Below are positions 27,779-38,500 of a stretch of DNA of 64,000 bases, piece after piece. Origin of the DNA: Borborobacter arsenicus (GTDB lineage Bacteria; Pseudomonadota; Alphaproteobacteria; Rhizobiales; Rhizobiaceae); contig NZ_RKST01000001.1 in NCBI RefSeq assembly GCF_003934165.1, forward strand, positions 248,001-312,000. Direction: 5' to 3'. The translations under genes and the position numbers were made by a program. Positions within the stretch are counted from its first letter, which is position 1; each line of letters opens with the position of its first letter. A model generated the notes under the pieces. The model was not told where the DNA came from, ran no database searches, and saw only the letters and a program-made list of their open reading frames with translations.

Positions 27779-29223
27779 GTGCCTGCCCTCTTGGTCCCGG
27801 CCGCAAAGCGGCGGCTGCCAAAGCAGGCCAGGGCAGATAATTGCGGGCTGGCGCGCAGCAGTAACTGATTGGCCGCAACCGCGCCGGCCAGCACATAAAA
27901 CAGCAAGCCGAGATCATAGACCGTGCCGGAGGTCATGGCCTCCGCCATGCCCGCCAGAACACCGGCGCGCGCGGCACGAAACACGCCGCGCCCAAACTCA
28001 TCGACATGTTCAGCCGGCCCGATGAATAGGATCGAGCCAAGGAACAACACAAACAGCATCAATCCCGGGGCACCTACATTCGATAGCAGCACCAAAAGGT
28101 AACTCGATGCGCGGGCGCTGCCGATGCCGGCCCCCAGCCATCCGGTATCCTGGAATGTCTGATAGGCTACCGCATTCCACATCATCCGCTCTTGCCCGGA
28201 CTGGCTGTCGAGTTTGTTGAACAGCATCTCGTCAAGAAAGCCCGCAACCACGTCCGCAACCCCTGGCAAGAGGATCATGCCGACGCCAAGCAGGACGGGT
28301 GCGGACACCAGCAGGCCGACCAGCAAGACCGGCCGCTGCGCTTCGCGCCCGAAGACCGGCGCGCTCAACGACCGCAGCGTGAGGAAGCCCAGCATCGAGA
28401 TCAGCCCGACATAGGCCGTGGCCGACGTCGAGAGCGCCAGCGCCAGCAGCAGCGCCAATGTCACCGGCCCCGTGACATGCGGCTTGATGCGATCGAGCCA
28501 GAGGCTGGCATTCACGGAAAACAACGCCAAGGTGTAGCCAGCAAAAGCCGATGCTTCCGGAAACGAACCCGAAATCCGCTTCAATCCGCCCTTCTCTGCG
28601 GCGGTCAGGAACGCGTAATTGGCGGTGTGGACGAAATCCAGCACGAACTCCGCGCCAATCGCCCAGGTAGCGACATCGATCACCGCGAATGAAAGATTGA
28701 CGATGGTGACGACAATAACGGCCTTGTACAGGTCCTCCAGCGCTCCGGGACGGCGGTAATAAGCCACCGATGCCGCAAAGCAGACCAGCCCTCCCGCGGC
28801 GTAGACCGATTGCGTGATGTTGTTGCCAGACGGCTCCAGCGGGATCAGTGAAATCGAACTCAGGCCGCCGACCAGCCGCGTCACGAGCATCGTATCGGTG
28901 ATGCCCTCCATGAGGCGGGGAAAGAAAAAAGCCGCCACCAGGCCATAGGTGGTCAGGAGCAGCAGCCAGAACCCGGCACCGAAGGGCTTGAAAGACCCGA
29001 AAATAGGACCTTCGCCCCAGGCCATGAAGACGCGGACCGCATAGAAGATGAGGAACATGCTTGGGACCAGGACAGATGCGCCGCCGAGACCGGGCACGCT
29101 GAAAGCCGCCGCCGCGCCGAACACCGTCGACGTCAGCATGAGCATTGCTGCCCATCTCGCCTGCACCACCAGGACGGCCAGACCCGCCACTATCGCAATT
29201 AGACCAAGCCCGCTGAGCCCCAT
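27775..29223 (-). CDS. O-antigen ligase/polymerase (Wzy)-like membrane protein
   Basis: A 482-residue protein from ATG 29223 (AAGGGA ribosome site); a TTG at 29361 would give a charged N-terminal extension and has no ribosome site. About twelve hydrophobic segments alternate with short loops. A periplasmic region holds RISGSFPEASAFAGYTLALFSVNASLW, and DTGWLGAGIGSARASSYLL resembles the H/G-rich loop near the C-terminal side of Wzy and WaaL proteins. It should join lipid-linked repeat units at the outer face of the inner membrane. It forms a two-gene unit with the pyruvyl transferase and is divergent from the GH16 gene. Confidence 0.8.
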   Translation of the reverse strand: MGLSGLGLIAIVAGLAVLVVQARWAAMLMLTSTVFGAAAAFSVPGLGGASVLVPSMFLIFYAVRVFMAWGEGPIFGSFKPFGAGFWLLLLTTYGLVAAFFFPRLMEGITDTMLVTRLVGGLSSISLIPLEPSGNNITQSVYAAGGLVCFAASVAYYRRPGALEDLYKAVIVVTIVNLSFAVIDVATWAIGAEFVLDFVHTANYAFLTAAEKGGLKRISGSFPEASAFAGYTLALFSVNASLWLDRIKPHVTGPVTLALLLALALSTSATAYVGLISMLGFLTLRSLSAPVFGREAQRPVLLVGLLVSAPVLLGVGMILLPGVADVVAGFLDEMLFNKLDSQSGQERMMWNAVAYQTFQDTGWLGAGIGSARASSYLLVLLSNVGAPGLMLFVLFLGSILFIGPAEHVDEFGRGVFRAARAGVLAGMAEAMTSGTVYDLGLLFYVLAGAVAANQLLLRASPQLSALACFGSRRFAAGTKRAGT

Positions 29224-29402
29224 CAGGAATCCCTTTTGCGTACTCCCCGTGCTGGGTCGCTCCAGAAACGACCAACGCTTATTCTTTGTGATTTTTTTAT
29301 ATGTATCTTTGTCTTTAGAATGAACGCGAGACACGCAGGGGTAAAGATCGAATTTACTCAAGGTGTATTGGTCATATTAAGGTATAGACGGAGTAGAATT
29401 CC

Positions 29403-30257
29403 ATGAAACGTCTACGTAGATCGTACGGGACGATTATCCTGATGCTGTGCATATTTCTCACGATGGGTATGCTGGCTACCGCTTTCGGCGTAGCCCCGAC
29501 CGCATTGGGCTTACGCTCCGCCCAATCGGCCCCGGCTGCCGAGCCGGGTGACAACCTCGATCTGGATGCCATGACCCTGACTTTCGAGGAGAATTTTGAC
29601 ACGCTCGATGTCTCGGCCTGGGGACCGGGCACGAAATGGATCGCCCACACGCCATGGTCGGGAGATTTCGGCGCCGCCAGATTCGCCAACCCCACCAAGA
29701 CCTACCCTTTCACCGTCAAGGACGGCATCCTGAAGATCGAGGCCACGAAAGATAAGGAAGGCGACTGGCGGTCCGGCCTGCTTGCCTCGGTGGACCCCAA
29801 GGGCAACGGCTTTGCCCAGCAATATGGCTATTTCGAAATGCGGGCCCGGCTGCCGATCGGTGTCGGCGTATGGCCGGCATTCTGGCTGATCGGCAAGGAC
29901 CGGTCGAAATCGACAGCCGAAATCGACATTCTTGAATATTATGGGCACAAGCCCGATGGCTATTCCTCGGGCGTGCATGTCTGGCACCGCGACGGTCGCC
30001 ACTATTCCACCTTCAACCGGGTCGAGGTTTTCCCGGAAGCCGATCCAACCCAGTTTCATACCTATGGCCTTGCCATCGACCATGACTGGATCCGGTTTTA
30101 TTTCGACCGCCGATTCATCTGGAAGACACCGACACAGCCAGAGCACCGTCAGCCCCTTTATGTTCTGCTCAACCTCGCCCTTGTCGAAGAAATGACGCAG
30201 GACACACCCGACCCCTCCGAAATGTTCGTCGACTATGTCCGGGTCTACGCTCCCTGA
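29403..30257 (+). CDS. Glycoside hydrolase family 16 (ExoK-like) secreted endoglycanase
   Basis: A 284-residue protein. Residues about 1-42 form a signal peptide or anchor (ILMLCIFLTMGMLATAFG). The GH16 jelly-roll has LTFEENFDTLDVSAWGPGTKW, YGYFEMRARLPIGVGVWPAFWLIG and the catalytic signature AEIDILEYYG (ExDxxE: nucleophile and acid/base Glu), and it ends MFVDYVRVYAP. The family cleaves beta-1,3/1,4-glucans and galactans; ExoK in Sinorhizobium trims nascent succinoglycan. Here it probably sets the chain length of the local polysaccharide. Its promoter region is shared with the divergent polymerase gene. GGAG lies 9 bases before the start. Confidence 0.9.
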   Translation: MKRLRRSYGTIILMLCIFLTMGMLATAFGVAPTALGLRSAQSAPAAEPGDNLDLDAMTLTFEENFDTLDVSAWGPGTKWIAHTPWSGDFGAARFANPTKTYPFTVKDGILKIEATKDKEGDWRSGLLASVDPKGNGFAQQYGYFEMRARLPIGVGVWPAFWLIGKDRSKSTAEIDILEYYGHKPDGYSSGVHVWHRDGRHYSTFNRVEVFPEADPTQFHTYGLAIDHDWIRFYFDRRFIWKTPTQPEHRQPLYVLLNLALVEEMTQDTPDPSEMFVDYVRVYAP

Positions 30258-30668
30258 CCCGGATCAGGCATGGGCAAGAACCCCGATAGCCCCCTCATCC
30301 GCTCCGCTGCCTTTGGCGAGGCGGACTGCACGCCGATTCAAGGCGTTACCGTACCTTTTGCACGTCCGGCCGAAGTCATGGCGCCGTTATGCCCCTCGAA
30401 CGGCGTAGCCCGATCATACCTTGATGGTATCGGCTACCGAAGTTTTCCAACTCACTGAACGCGCAAAAGCGCGGTCTATTTCCATAATCCAAACGGCGCC
30501 CGGGGCGGCTTTCCGAGAAGACGGCCCCAGACTTGCCTGCAGAAAATGCAGGAATGAGCGGTGCGAAACGGGGTGGTGGCGCTGATGCATATGCAAGCGA
30601 TGGGGAATGGGGGGCCGCAGGCGACATCTGCTCGAAACCAGGTTCACAACACACAGGAGGGTGCAGGC
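30258..30668. other. Gap before the NRPS-PKS operon, with an imperfect hairpin
   Basis: This 411-base stretch has no convincing gene. An imperfect inverted repeat lies at 30405-30437 (GTAGCC..ATACC and GGTATCGGCTAC, 5-base loop) and could end the GH16 transcript, though no T run follows. The last 110 bases are open in the frame of the next gene, with GTG 30561 and ATGs at 30585, 30591 and 30600, but the best ribosome site belongs to TTG 30669. The promoter of the biosynthetic operon should be here; I could not pick out a clear -35/-10 pair. Confidence 0.4.
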
Positions 30669-30671
30669 TTG
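30655..30671 (+). promoter_or_regulatory. Strong ribosome site selecting a TTG start for the A-PCP protein
   Basis: AGGAGG at 30655-30660 is 8 bases from TTG 30669, in frame with the adenylation-domain protein. The upstream in-frame GTG and ATG codons have only GGTGG-type sequences nearby. The TTG start begins the protein where related adenylation domains begin. Confidence 0.55.
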
Positions 30672-32540
30672 CGATATGAGCGCGACCGACCGATCCATGA
30701 TCTCGTAACCGAACTCGCCACCCTCCAGCCTGACGCCACAGCCATTTCCTTCGGCGACAAACGGCTCTCATATCGCCGGCTCGACATCATCTCATCGGCG
30801 CTGGCGCATGAACTCGCCCGCCAAGGCGTCGTCAAAGGCGATGTCGTCGGCCTGTTTCTGCCGCGCTCGCTCAACACGATCATAGCGCAACTGGCAATCC
30901 TCAAGGCGGGCGCCGCCTACGCGCCTTTCGATCCGACCTATCCCGTCGAGCATCTGCGCTACATGATCGGTGATTGCGCGGCAAAGCTGATTTTTTCCGA
31001 GCACGAGTCTCTGGACAGGCTGGCCTCGATCGCTGGCGAGACCGGCAATCTCGTTGATCTCGACCGGCTGGTAGCCTCAATCGAACAGACGCAGGAAGCT
31101 CGGGGGCCTGTATGCCTGGTGTCAGGTGGTGATGCCGCCTATGTCATGTACACGTCGGGCTCCACGGGACGGCCGAAGGGAGTGGTCGTCCCCCATCGCG
31201 GCATCGCGCGCCTGGTCCGAGACCAGAACTACATCCGATTCAGGCCGGATGATGTGGTGCTTCACACCGCGACAATCTCTTTCGACGCCTCGACATTTGA
31301 AATCTGGGGGGCGCTGCTGAACGGCTGCCGTCTCGTGGGTATCGGCGACCGCCAGCTCTCGCTCGAGCAATTGACGCGCACCATCGCCAATAACCGGGTG
31401 ACGGTGACCCTGCTGACGACCGGCCTGTTCCATCTGCTCGTAGACCATCGGCTGGAGGGACTGCAATCGCTGCGTCATGTGCTGTTTGGCGGCGATGTGG
31501 GCTCGGCATCCCATGCAAGGCGGTTCCTGCGTTTTTATCCCGACTGCCTGCTGACTAATGCCTATGGCCCGACCGAGGTGACGGTGATGGCCTCCGCCTA
31601 TACGGTCCCGCCGGGTTTTGCCGGCGACACGCTGCCGATCGGCAAATCGATCGCCCATAGCGAAGTCCATATATTGGACGAACAGCTCCAAGAAGTGCCG
31701 TTCGGCAACGAGGGACAACTCTGTGTGTCCGGTGACGGACTGGCGATCGGCTATTTCAACCGGCCAGATCTGACGGAGGAACGTTTCGTCACCGTCACGC
31801 TGGCGGACGGGCGGCAGGTCCGGGTCTACCAGACTGGCGATATGGCACGCATGGACTTCGAAGGCTCGCTGGAATTTCTGGGACGGCGCGACCGCCAGGT
31901 CAAGATCGACGGCAAGCGCATCGAGCTCGATGAGATCGAAAGCGCCTTGCGGCAGGACGAGCGGTTGGCCGATGCCATCGTCATGTGCCACCAGGATGAC
32001 ACTGGCAAACGGATCGTTGCCTATCTGAAGCCGCTCCAGCCAAGCGCGGATGGCAAGCTCGCATCGGAAGTGCTTGCAGCCCTTCGGACAAGGCTGCCAG
32101 CGCATATGATCCCCGGCCAGACGATGGTGCTCGACATCTTCCCGCTTACCGGCGCCGGAAAGGTCGATCGGGCGAAGTTGCCGATCCCTTCGAGGGAAGC
32201 CGCCCCCTCCGCCACGGACGAAACCGCGGCCCACGATGAAACGGAACGGCTGCTGGCAGCCCTTTGGGGCGAGGTGCTTGGCATACAGAATGTCGACGCC
32301 ACCAAGAACTTCTTCGACCTCGGCGGAACCTCGCTGCAACTGATCAAGGTGCACGCGACGCTGCAGGAGAAATACGACCAGCTGATCGACGTGGTCGCCC
32401 TGTTCCAGCACGCCAATATCCGCGACTTTGCCCGCTATCTGAACGGCGAGGCAGACGCATCCGACAAGGTCGCCCGGATCAATTCAAGGGCGCAGCGCCA
32501 GCAGCAGATGCTCGCTCAGATGCGCCGGAGGGCGATATGA
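30669..32540 (+). CDS. NRPS loading protein: adenylation domain - peptidyl carrier protein
   Basis: A 623-residue A-PCP didomain (with the TTG start). Adenylation motifs include MYTSGSTGRPKG (A3), FDASTFEIWG (A4), NAYGPTE (A5), YQTGDMARM (A7) and GAGKVDRAKL (A10 Lys). By alignment with GrsA I read the specificity residues as D-A-F-L-L-G-A-V-M-K, a pattern like those for aliphatic amino acids; the exact substrate is uncertain. The PCP has FFDLGGTSLQLI with phosphopantetheine Ser at about 555. There is no condensation domain before it, so it loads the first amino acid of the chain. The stop overlaps the start of the PKS-NRPS gene (ATGA), so the two are coupled. Confidence 0.9.
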   Translation: MRYERDRPIHDLVTELATLQPDATAISFGDKRLSYRRLDIISSALAHELARQGVVKGDVVGLFLPRSLNTIIAQLAILKAGAAYAPFDPTYPVEHLRYMIGDCAAKLIFSEHESLDRLASIAGETGNLVDLDRLVASIEQTQEARGPVCLVSGGDAAYVMYTSGSTGRPKGVVVPHRGIARLVRDQNYIRFRPDDVVLHTATISFDASTFEIWGALLNGCRLVGIGDRQLSLEQLTRTIANNRVTVTLLTTGLFHLLVDHRLEGLQSLRHVLFGGDVGSASHARRFLRFYPDCLLTNAYGPTEVTVMASAYTVPPGFAGDTLPIGKSIAHSEVHILDEQLQEVPFGNEGQLCVSGDGLAIGYFNRPDLTEERFVTVTLADGRQVRVYQTGDMARMDFEGSLEFLGRRDRQVKIDGKRIELDEIESALRQDERLADAIVMCHQDDTGKRIVAYLKPLQPSADGKLASEVLAALRTRLPAHMIPGQTMVLDIFPLTGAGKVDRAKLPIPSREAAPSATDETAAHDETERLLAALWGEVLGIQNVDATKNFFDLGGTSLQLIKVHATLQEKYDQLIDVVALFQHANIRDFARYLNGEADASDKVARINSRAQRQQQMLAQMRRRAI

Positions 32541-35500
32541 CCGACACGCTTCTCTCCTCGGACTTCGATGCCGCCTTCGCTGAGGACGACAGTCTTGGCC
32601 GGATCGCCATCGTCGGCATGTCCGGGCGTTTTCCAGGCGCCAGAACGATCGAGCAATTCTGGAGCAATATAAGGCAAGGCAAGGATTCCTTTGTCACTTT
32701 CGCTTCCGACGAGATCGAGGATGCCTTCGGTGACGAAACACGCGCATCGCCCGAATACGTTGCCTCCCGGCCCTTCCTCGAAGAGGTCGACAAGTTCGAT
32801 CCCGAGTTTTTCGGCATGTATCCGAGGGAAGCGGCGCTGACCGACCCACAGTTCCGGGTGTTTCTCGAAATCTGCTGGGAGGCGCTGGAGAATGCCGGCT
32901 ATGACCCGCAGAAAGTGGGCGGGCCGATCGGCGTTTTCGCTGGCAGCGCCATGGCGACTTATCTCATCAACAATGTGCTGTCGGACCGCGAAAAGGTGGA
33001 GGAATTCACCTCCAACTATCAGATCGGCTGCTTTTCCGAACTCGTCGGCGCAATCAACGACACGCTGGCCACCCGCGTCGCCTACAAGCTCAATCTGCGC
33101 GGGCCCGCCGTCACGGTTCAGTGCGCCTGCTCGACCTCCCTGGTGGCGGTGACGCAGGCCTGCCAGAGCCTGCTGACCTATCAGTCGGACATGGCGCTCG
33201 CCGGTGGCGTCTCCATCACCTTCCCGCAGAAGCGCGGCTATATCTACCAGGAAGGCGGCATGGCATCGCCTGACGGGCGCTGCCTGCCTTTCGATGCGCA
33301 GGCGGCCGGAACGGTGTTCGGCAGCGGCGCCGGTGTCGTCCTGCTCAAGCGGCTGGAAGACGCGCTTGCCGAGGGCGACCATATCTATGCGGTCATTCGT
33401 GGCTACGGGCTGAACAATGACGGCTCGCACAAGGCCGGCTATACGGCTCCGAGTGTCGATGGCCAGGCCGAATGCATCCGCACCGCGCATGCCAATGCCG
33501 GCATAGATGCCGCCACCATCGGCTATGTCGAATGCCACGGCACCGCCACGCCCCTTGGCGACCCGATCGAATTCAGTGGATTGCTCAGCGCCTTCGGCGA
33601 TCAGGACCGCAAGGGCCGCTGTGCGCTCGGTTCGGTCAAGGCCAATGTCGGCCATCTCGATGCCGCAGCAGGTGTAGCCGGTCTGATCAAGGCCGCCCTG
33701 GTGCTGCATCACGGCGAAATTCCTGCTTTGCCGAATTTCCACACTCCCAATCCGCGTATCGATCTCGCCAACAGTCCATTTTTCATTCCGACCGGCCTCG
33801 TCGAATGGCCTCGCAGTGCCGAGCCAAGGCGGGTCGGTGTCAGTTCCTTCGGAGTCGGAGGAACCAATGCCCATGTCGTCATGGAAGAGGCACCATTGGC
33901 GCCTGATGCCAATGACCGGGGGGAGCAGGAGGAAATCCACATCCTGCCGCTTTCGGCACGAAACGAAGCCGCATTGACGACGATGCGGTCCAACCTTGCC
34001 GAATGGCTGAAGGAGCAGCCCGGCATCTCGCTTTCCAGGATGGCGCACACCCTTCAAGTAGGGCGCCGCGATTTTCCGCACCGGACGACGATCGCTTGCA
34101 GAAATGTCAATGAGGCGATCGCAAGACTGCAGCAAGACAGACTGGTCTCAGGCAACGCTGACAGCCAGCCGCCATCCGTCATTTTCATGTTCCCGGGACA
34201 GGGCGCCCAGTATGTCGGAATGGCCGGCGATCTGTATGCGCGAGAACCAGAATTCTCGCGCTGGATCGACCGTGGTGCGGACTTTTTACAACCGCTGATC
34301 GACACGGACATCCGTGATTTCATCTGCAGCGACCGCACCAGCACGGATGAGGAGAAGGCGCGGATGCTTCGCGACACGAAGCTCGCCCAGCCCGCGCTTT
34401 ACCTGATCGAATATGCGCTTGCACGGTTCTGGATGTCACGCGGCCTCGTGCCGGATGCCATGATCGGCCATAGCGTCGGCGAATTCGTGGCGGCCACACT
34501 TGCCAACACCATGTCATTCGACGACGGTCTGCGCCTGGTCGCCGCGCGCGGCAAGCTGATGCAGTTGCAGCCGGCCGGTGCGATGATCTCGGTGCGCGCG
34601 CCGGTCGAAACCGCGATGAAATTCGTAGGCGACGGTATCGATCTCGCTGCCGTGAACGCGCCGAAGCTCTGCGTTCTTGCCGGTTCCTTCGACGCGATCG
34701 ATCGCGTATCGGCGCAGCTTGAGCAGGAAGGAATAGCATCCAGCCGCCTGCACACCTCCCACGCCTTCCATTCGGCCATGATGGACAACGCAGTCGTCGC
34801 GCTGCGCCGTGAGACCGAAAAGGTGGCCTTCGGCAAGGCGATCATTCCCTATGTGTCCTGCGTGACCGGCGATTGGCAGGACGATCAGTCTGGCTCCTCA
34901 CCCGAATATTGGGCGCAGCACTGCCGGGCAGCAGTGCGGTTCGCCGACGGCATCGCCAGGATCTGCGAGGGGCGCAAGTCGGTTCTGATCGAAGTCGGGC
35001 CGGGTCAGACCCTGTCGGTACTCGCCACGCAGACGGTCAAGCGCGAGGCAATTGCGGCAATCGTCCAGTCGCTGCCGCTGCACGACAGCGAAACGAGCGC
35101 CAGCGAAACCGTCGCCGAAACGCATGGCCGGATCTGGAGCGTCGGCGTCGACCTCCCTTGGCCGGCCTCACGTGCGGTCAGGCGGATTGCCCTGCCGACC
35201 TATCCCTTCCAGCGAGAAAGCCACTGGATCAAGGCACCGGCACCGATCCGGCAACAACTGCTCCAGCAGTCTGCACACCACCCGCCCGCAGCCTCCCAAT
35301 CCGTCGACCCAACACCTGCTTTCCCATCCGTCGAAAATGGAACTTCCGTCATGAATGCTTCTGCGCAGCCAATCGTCGCCAGCCGCGTGCCGGCGTTCGA
35401 GACCTCACTTCTGACGCTCCTGGCGGAGATGGCGGGCGACGATCTGGGACCGGATTCGATCCAGTCCACATTCCTCGAACTTGGTTATGACTCGCTCTTC

Positions 35501-38500
35501 ATCGGGCAGTTCGCTCAGCGCATCGAAAAGCAATACAAGACCAAGCTTTCGTTCCGGCAGTTGCTGAGCAGCATTCCCACGATCGCCGCTTTGGCGCGGT
35601 ATCTCGATAGCGAACTGCCTCCTGAGCCGGCACAGGCGGCCGCACCGGTTGCGGCTGCGGCGCAGATGCCGGCACCGGCGACCCAGTCCCTCCCCGCTAC
35701 GATGCCGGCCCAGCCGGTCGCGATGCCGGTGGCGAATGGTACTGCGGGCGATCTCGGCGCCCTGCTGCAGGTGCAGATGCAGGCCATGCAGCAATTGTTC
35801 GCCCAACAGCTCCAGGCGGTCCAGCATATGACCGCCACTCCCGCACCGATGCCGGCGCCAGCAGCGACGACATCGGTGGCCCCCGCAAGCCCCCCCAAGC
35901 CTGAACCTGCCGCAGTCGCGAGCAAGCTGGCGGACGATGCCGATATCGGCGGTGGCCGCATCAAGCTCTATCGTCCTGGCGCTGCTGATGCGCAACTCTC
36001 CCCGCAAAAGCAGCGTTTCATTGCCGACCTGGCCGAAAAATACAGCGAGCGAAACAGCAAATCGAAGGCCTTCACCGAGCAGCATCGTGGCCAATTGGCC
36101 GATCCGCGCGCCGCCTCAGGCTTCCGCCTGGACCTGAAGGAAATCGTCTTTCCGGTGGTCTCCGACAGGTCGAAAGGAGCGCGTATCTGGGACATCGACG
36201 GCAACGAATATATCGATCTGGTCGATGGCATGGGTCAGACGGCCTTCGGTCATGCGCCTGATTTCGTGCTCGACGCGGTGAGTGCACAGCTGAAAGCAGG
36301 TTTTGCGATTGGCCCGCAGACGCCGCTTGCCGGCGAAGTGGCAGCCCTGATTGCCGAAATAACCGGCCATGAGCGCGTCACCTTCTGCAACACCGGCTCG
36401 GAAGCCGTGATGGCAGCGATGCGCGTGGCCCGTGCCGTCACCGGGCGCGACCGTGTCGTGGTGTTTGGCAACGACTATCACGGCCAGTTTGACGAAGTGC
36501 TGGTGAAGGGCCGCAACAAATCCGGCACGCCGGTCGCGTTGCCGATCGCTGTCGGCATTCCGCAGGGCTCGGTCTCCAACATGACCGTGCTGCGCTATGG
36601 CGAACAGGAAAGCCTCGACTGGATCCGCGACAATGCCGACGACATCGCTGCCGTCATCATCGAACCGATCCAGAGCCGGCATCCGGAATTCCAGCCGGTG
36701 GAATTCGTGCGCTCGTTGCGCGAGGTCGCAACCGCCTCGGAATTCGCGCTGGTGTTCGACGAGGTGGTGACGGGCTTCCGCGTCCATCCCGGCGGCATCC
36801 AGGCCGTGTGGGGCATTCGCGGCGACATGGCCACTTACGGCAAGGTGCTGGGCGGTGGCATGCCTATCGGCGTTTTGGCCGGAGATGCGCGATTCATGGA
36901 CGCGCTTGACGGCGGCCAGTGGCAATATGGCGATGAATCCGTTCCCATGGTGGCGCCGACCTTCTTTGCTGGCACTTTCGTGCGCCACCCGGTGGTGCTT
37001 GCCGCGGCCAAGGCCGTGCTCAACCATATCAAGGGTGAAGGCACTGCACTTTATGGGCGGGTGGCAGAGCGCACACAGAGCCTCGTAGCCGAGATCAACG
37101 AGCATCTTGGCAAGCGCGGTGTGGCCGACAGGCTGGAAACCTATAAGAGCTGGTTCGTAACCAATTTCAGCCACGGCGATCCGCTCGGCACGCTGATCTA
37201 TCCGCTGCTACGCATGCAGGGCATCCACATCCAGGACGGCTATCCCTGCTTCCTGACGACCGAGCATTCGGAGGCCGATTTCAGGCATATCGCCGATGCG
37301 TTCAAGTCAAGCGTCGATACGCTGCAGGCAGCCGGCATCCTGACCTCTGACGGCGAAAGCGTCGCTGCGTCCGCCATCGCGCCTGCCGGCGAACCACCGG
37401 CACAGGAAGCGGCCATACGCGAAGCGCCGCTGACGGAGGCGCAGACCGAAATCTGGCTCTCCGCACAGCTCGGCGACGAGGCGTCATGCGCCTTCAACGA
37501 ATCCTTCCGGCTGACGCTGGACGGCGTACTGGATGAAGGCGCATTCCGGGCAGCACTCGATGAGGTGATCGCCCGCCATGATGCGCTGCATATCCGCTTT
37601 GCGCGCAGCGGCGAGAGCTTCGAGATCATTCCCGATTTCAAGCTCGAGCTGGAAAACCTCGATTACTCCAGCGATGAAACCCGCGTTGCCAGGCTGGGCA
37701 AGCTGATCGTCGAGGATGCCCACCAGCCCTTCGATCTGGTCGAAGGCCCGCTGGTGCGGGCGCGGCTTATCCGCATGTCGCCGGCAAACCACGTCTTCAT
37801 GCTCAGCGCGCATCACATCGTCTGCGACGGCTGGTCGATGAACGTCATTCTTGAAGAGCTTTCGGCTTGTTATGCCGCGCGCGTGACCGGCTCCGGTTCG
37901 GACCTTGAGCCGGCGATGTCCTTCGCCTCTTATGCGGCCGGCCTCGACGCCGCCGTGCCTTCGGCGGAGACGGAAAACTACTGGCTCGACCAGTTCCGCG
38001 AGATACCGGACCTGCCTGACCTTCCGCTGGACCGCCCGCGCCCCGAGCGGCGTACCTTCGGCGGCGGCACGCAGACCGTCCATATCGAGCCGGAAATCTG
38101 CAAAGCGGTGCGTGCTGCCGGCGCGCGCAATGGCGCGACGCTGTTTTCCACCCTGCTGGCAACGCTGCAGATCATGATCTCACGGCTGTCGGGCAGTTCC
38201 GACATCGTCATTGCCGTGCCTTCGGCCGGCCAAAGCCTGGTCGAGGACAAGATCCTGGTTGGCCACTGCGTCAACCTGCTGCCGATCCGCCAGACGGTCA
38301 GCGCCGACACCAATTTCAGCGACCACCTGAAAGAGACGCAGAAACTGGTGCTGCAGGCCTTCGAGCATCAGGACTACACCTATGGCACGCTGGTGCGCAA
38401 ACTCGGTCAACAACGTGACCCCTCGCGCCTGCCGTTGACGGAAATCCAGTTCAACCTGGAGCGGGTGGCGCGCAATCTCAACTTGCCCGGCCTGAAGGCC

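Noticed and set aside
29224-29361. TTG start at 29361 for the polymerase gene
   Set aside because: It adds a charged segment before the first membrane helix and has no ribosome site, while ATG 29223 has AAGGGA at good spacing.
30561-30668. N-terminal extension of the A-PCP protein from GTG 30561 or ATG 30585
   Set aside because: The extra residues are low complexity and lack a good ribosome site; TTG 30669 has a strong one. Kept only as an alternative.
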